Source: JBLHUT01 sp047629975 (GTDB lineage Bacteria > Pseudomonadota > Alphaproteobacteria > Rhodobacterales > Rhodobacteraceae). From it: a stretch of DNA of 5,071 nt. The translations under genes were made by a program, and so were the position numbers. This document shows, piece by piece, positions 4,801-5,071 of the stretch (positions are counted from its first letter, which is position 1; every line of letters starts with the position of its first letter). The stretch is taken from positions 1-5,071 of the forward strand of contig JBLHUT010000250.1 of assembly GCA_047629975.1 (NCBI GenBank), in the 5' to 3' direction. The notes beneath the pieces are model-generated. The model ran no database searches. It saw only the letters and a program-made list of their open reading frames with translations, and was not told the DNA's origin.

Positions 4801-4960
4801 CTGTTTATGGACCTCATGACCACGCGCTCCTCGACGCTCTCCTATATTTTCCAAAAATCATGAGTAATCCGGTTTCTTGGCCAGTCTGGCACTTTCCTCT
4901 TGCGCCGCCACACAATAGTGTTCTCCAAACGTTCAACCAGCAGCAAAAGCAGGACAGCGA
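4801..4960 (+). promoter_or_regulatory. Probable promoter region of the mipZ-like gene
   Basis: These 160 bases lie between a strong terminator and the next gene on the same strand, so a promoter must be here or the gene would be silent. The best -10-like hexamer is TATATT at 4843-4848, but no good -35 lies 16-18 bases before it; the nearest candidate, ATGACC at 4816-4821, is too far at 21 bases. The promoter is placed by context and its exact position is not resolved. AGGA at 4951-4954, six bases before the ATG at 4961, is the ribosome site of the next gene. Confidence 0.45.
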
Positions 4961-5071
4961 ATGGCGCATATTATCGTTGTCGGAAATGAAAAGGGCGGTG
5001 CGGGAAAGTCGACCGTCTCGATGCACGTGGCAACGGCTTTGTCGCGCATGGGCCACAAGGTCGGTGCGCTT
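4961..5071 (+). CDS. mipZ: ParA/MinD-family ATPase, probably MipZ division-site regulator (3' end cut by the window)
   Basis: Only the first 37 residues are present. They contain the deviant Walker A motif of the ParA/MinD superfamily, 'KGGAGKST' (residues 11-18), with the signature lysine (Lys11) and the P-loop lysine (Lys16). The longer string 'IIVVGNEKGGAGKST' (4-18) closely resembles the start of Caulobacter MipZ as I remember it. MipZ is a dimerising ATPase that binds chromosomal ParB near the poles and inhibits FtsZ polymerisation, which places the division ring at midcell. The start is supported by AGGA at 4951-4954 and by the position of the P-loop near the N-terminus. Another ParA-like protein is possible; the body of the protein, including the switch regions, is needed to be sure. 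It appears to be a separate transcription unit. Confidence 0.75.
   Translation, partial: MAHIIVVGNEKGGAGKSTVSMHVATALSRMGHKVGAL

Noticed and set aside
4814..5056. Minus-strand open frame of 80 codons at the right edge
   Set aside because: It overlaps the MipZ-like gene antisense and has no recognisable motif.
1..5071. CRISPR arrays, insertion sequences, tRNA or rRNA genes, attachment sites
   Set aside because: No direct-repeat array, transposase, terminal inverted repeats or cloverleaf-like sequence was seen on either strand.

Overview
This window looks like a stretch of alphaproteobacterial chromosome, most likely from a member of the Rhodobacteraceae (Roseobacter-type). The signs are GC-rich DNA, an Ala-rich bS16 tail, a TrmD with a long N-terminal extension, a cysteine-free bL31, and a MipZ-type ParA ATPase, a cell-division regulator found in alphaproteobacteria. 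No mobile element, CRISPR array, tRNA or rRNA was seen. All supported genes are on the plus strand.

Layout. (1) 12-1607: three consecutive small GNAT N-acetyltransferases of the RimJ/RimL type. They are clearly paralogous and are packed with a 4-nt gap and then an ATGA overlap. (2) 1604-1900: an AroQ-type chorismate mutase, coupled to the third GNAT by another ATGA overlap. (3) 1956-3838: rpsP (bS16), rimM (16S/30S maturation factor) and trmD (tRNA m1G37 methyltransferase). A perfect 12-bp intrinsic-terminator-like hairpin sits between rpsP and rimM. (4) 3839-4140: 302 bases with no convincing gene, holding weak hairpins and a probable 5' leader for rplS. (5) 4141-4749: rplS (bL19) and rpmE (zinc-free bL31), closed by a strong GC-rich terminator. 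(6) 4961-end: the first 37 codons of a ParA/MinD-family ATPase, most likely mipZ, cut by the window edge.

How the genes work together. Segments 3 and 5 are the classical rpsP-rimM-trmD-rplS translation cluster plus rpmE: two large-subunit proteins, one small-subunit protein, a 30S assembly factor and a tRNA modification enzyme that protects the reading frame. The hairpin after rpsP and the long leader before rplS suggest that this organism separates highly expressed ribosomal proteins from the low-abundance enzymes RimM and TrmD at the level of transcription. The GNAT trio and chorismate mutase feed directly into this cluster without an obvious break and may be co-transcribed with it.

I see no convincing new multi-gene system. 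The best leads are the GNAT triplet, whose acetyl-CoA loop decays from canonical (second copy) through partial (third) to absent (first), and the transcription architecture of the ribosomal cluster.
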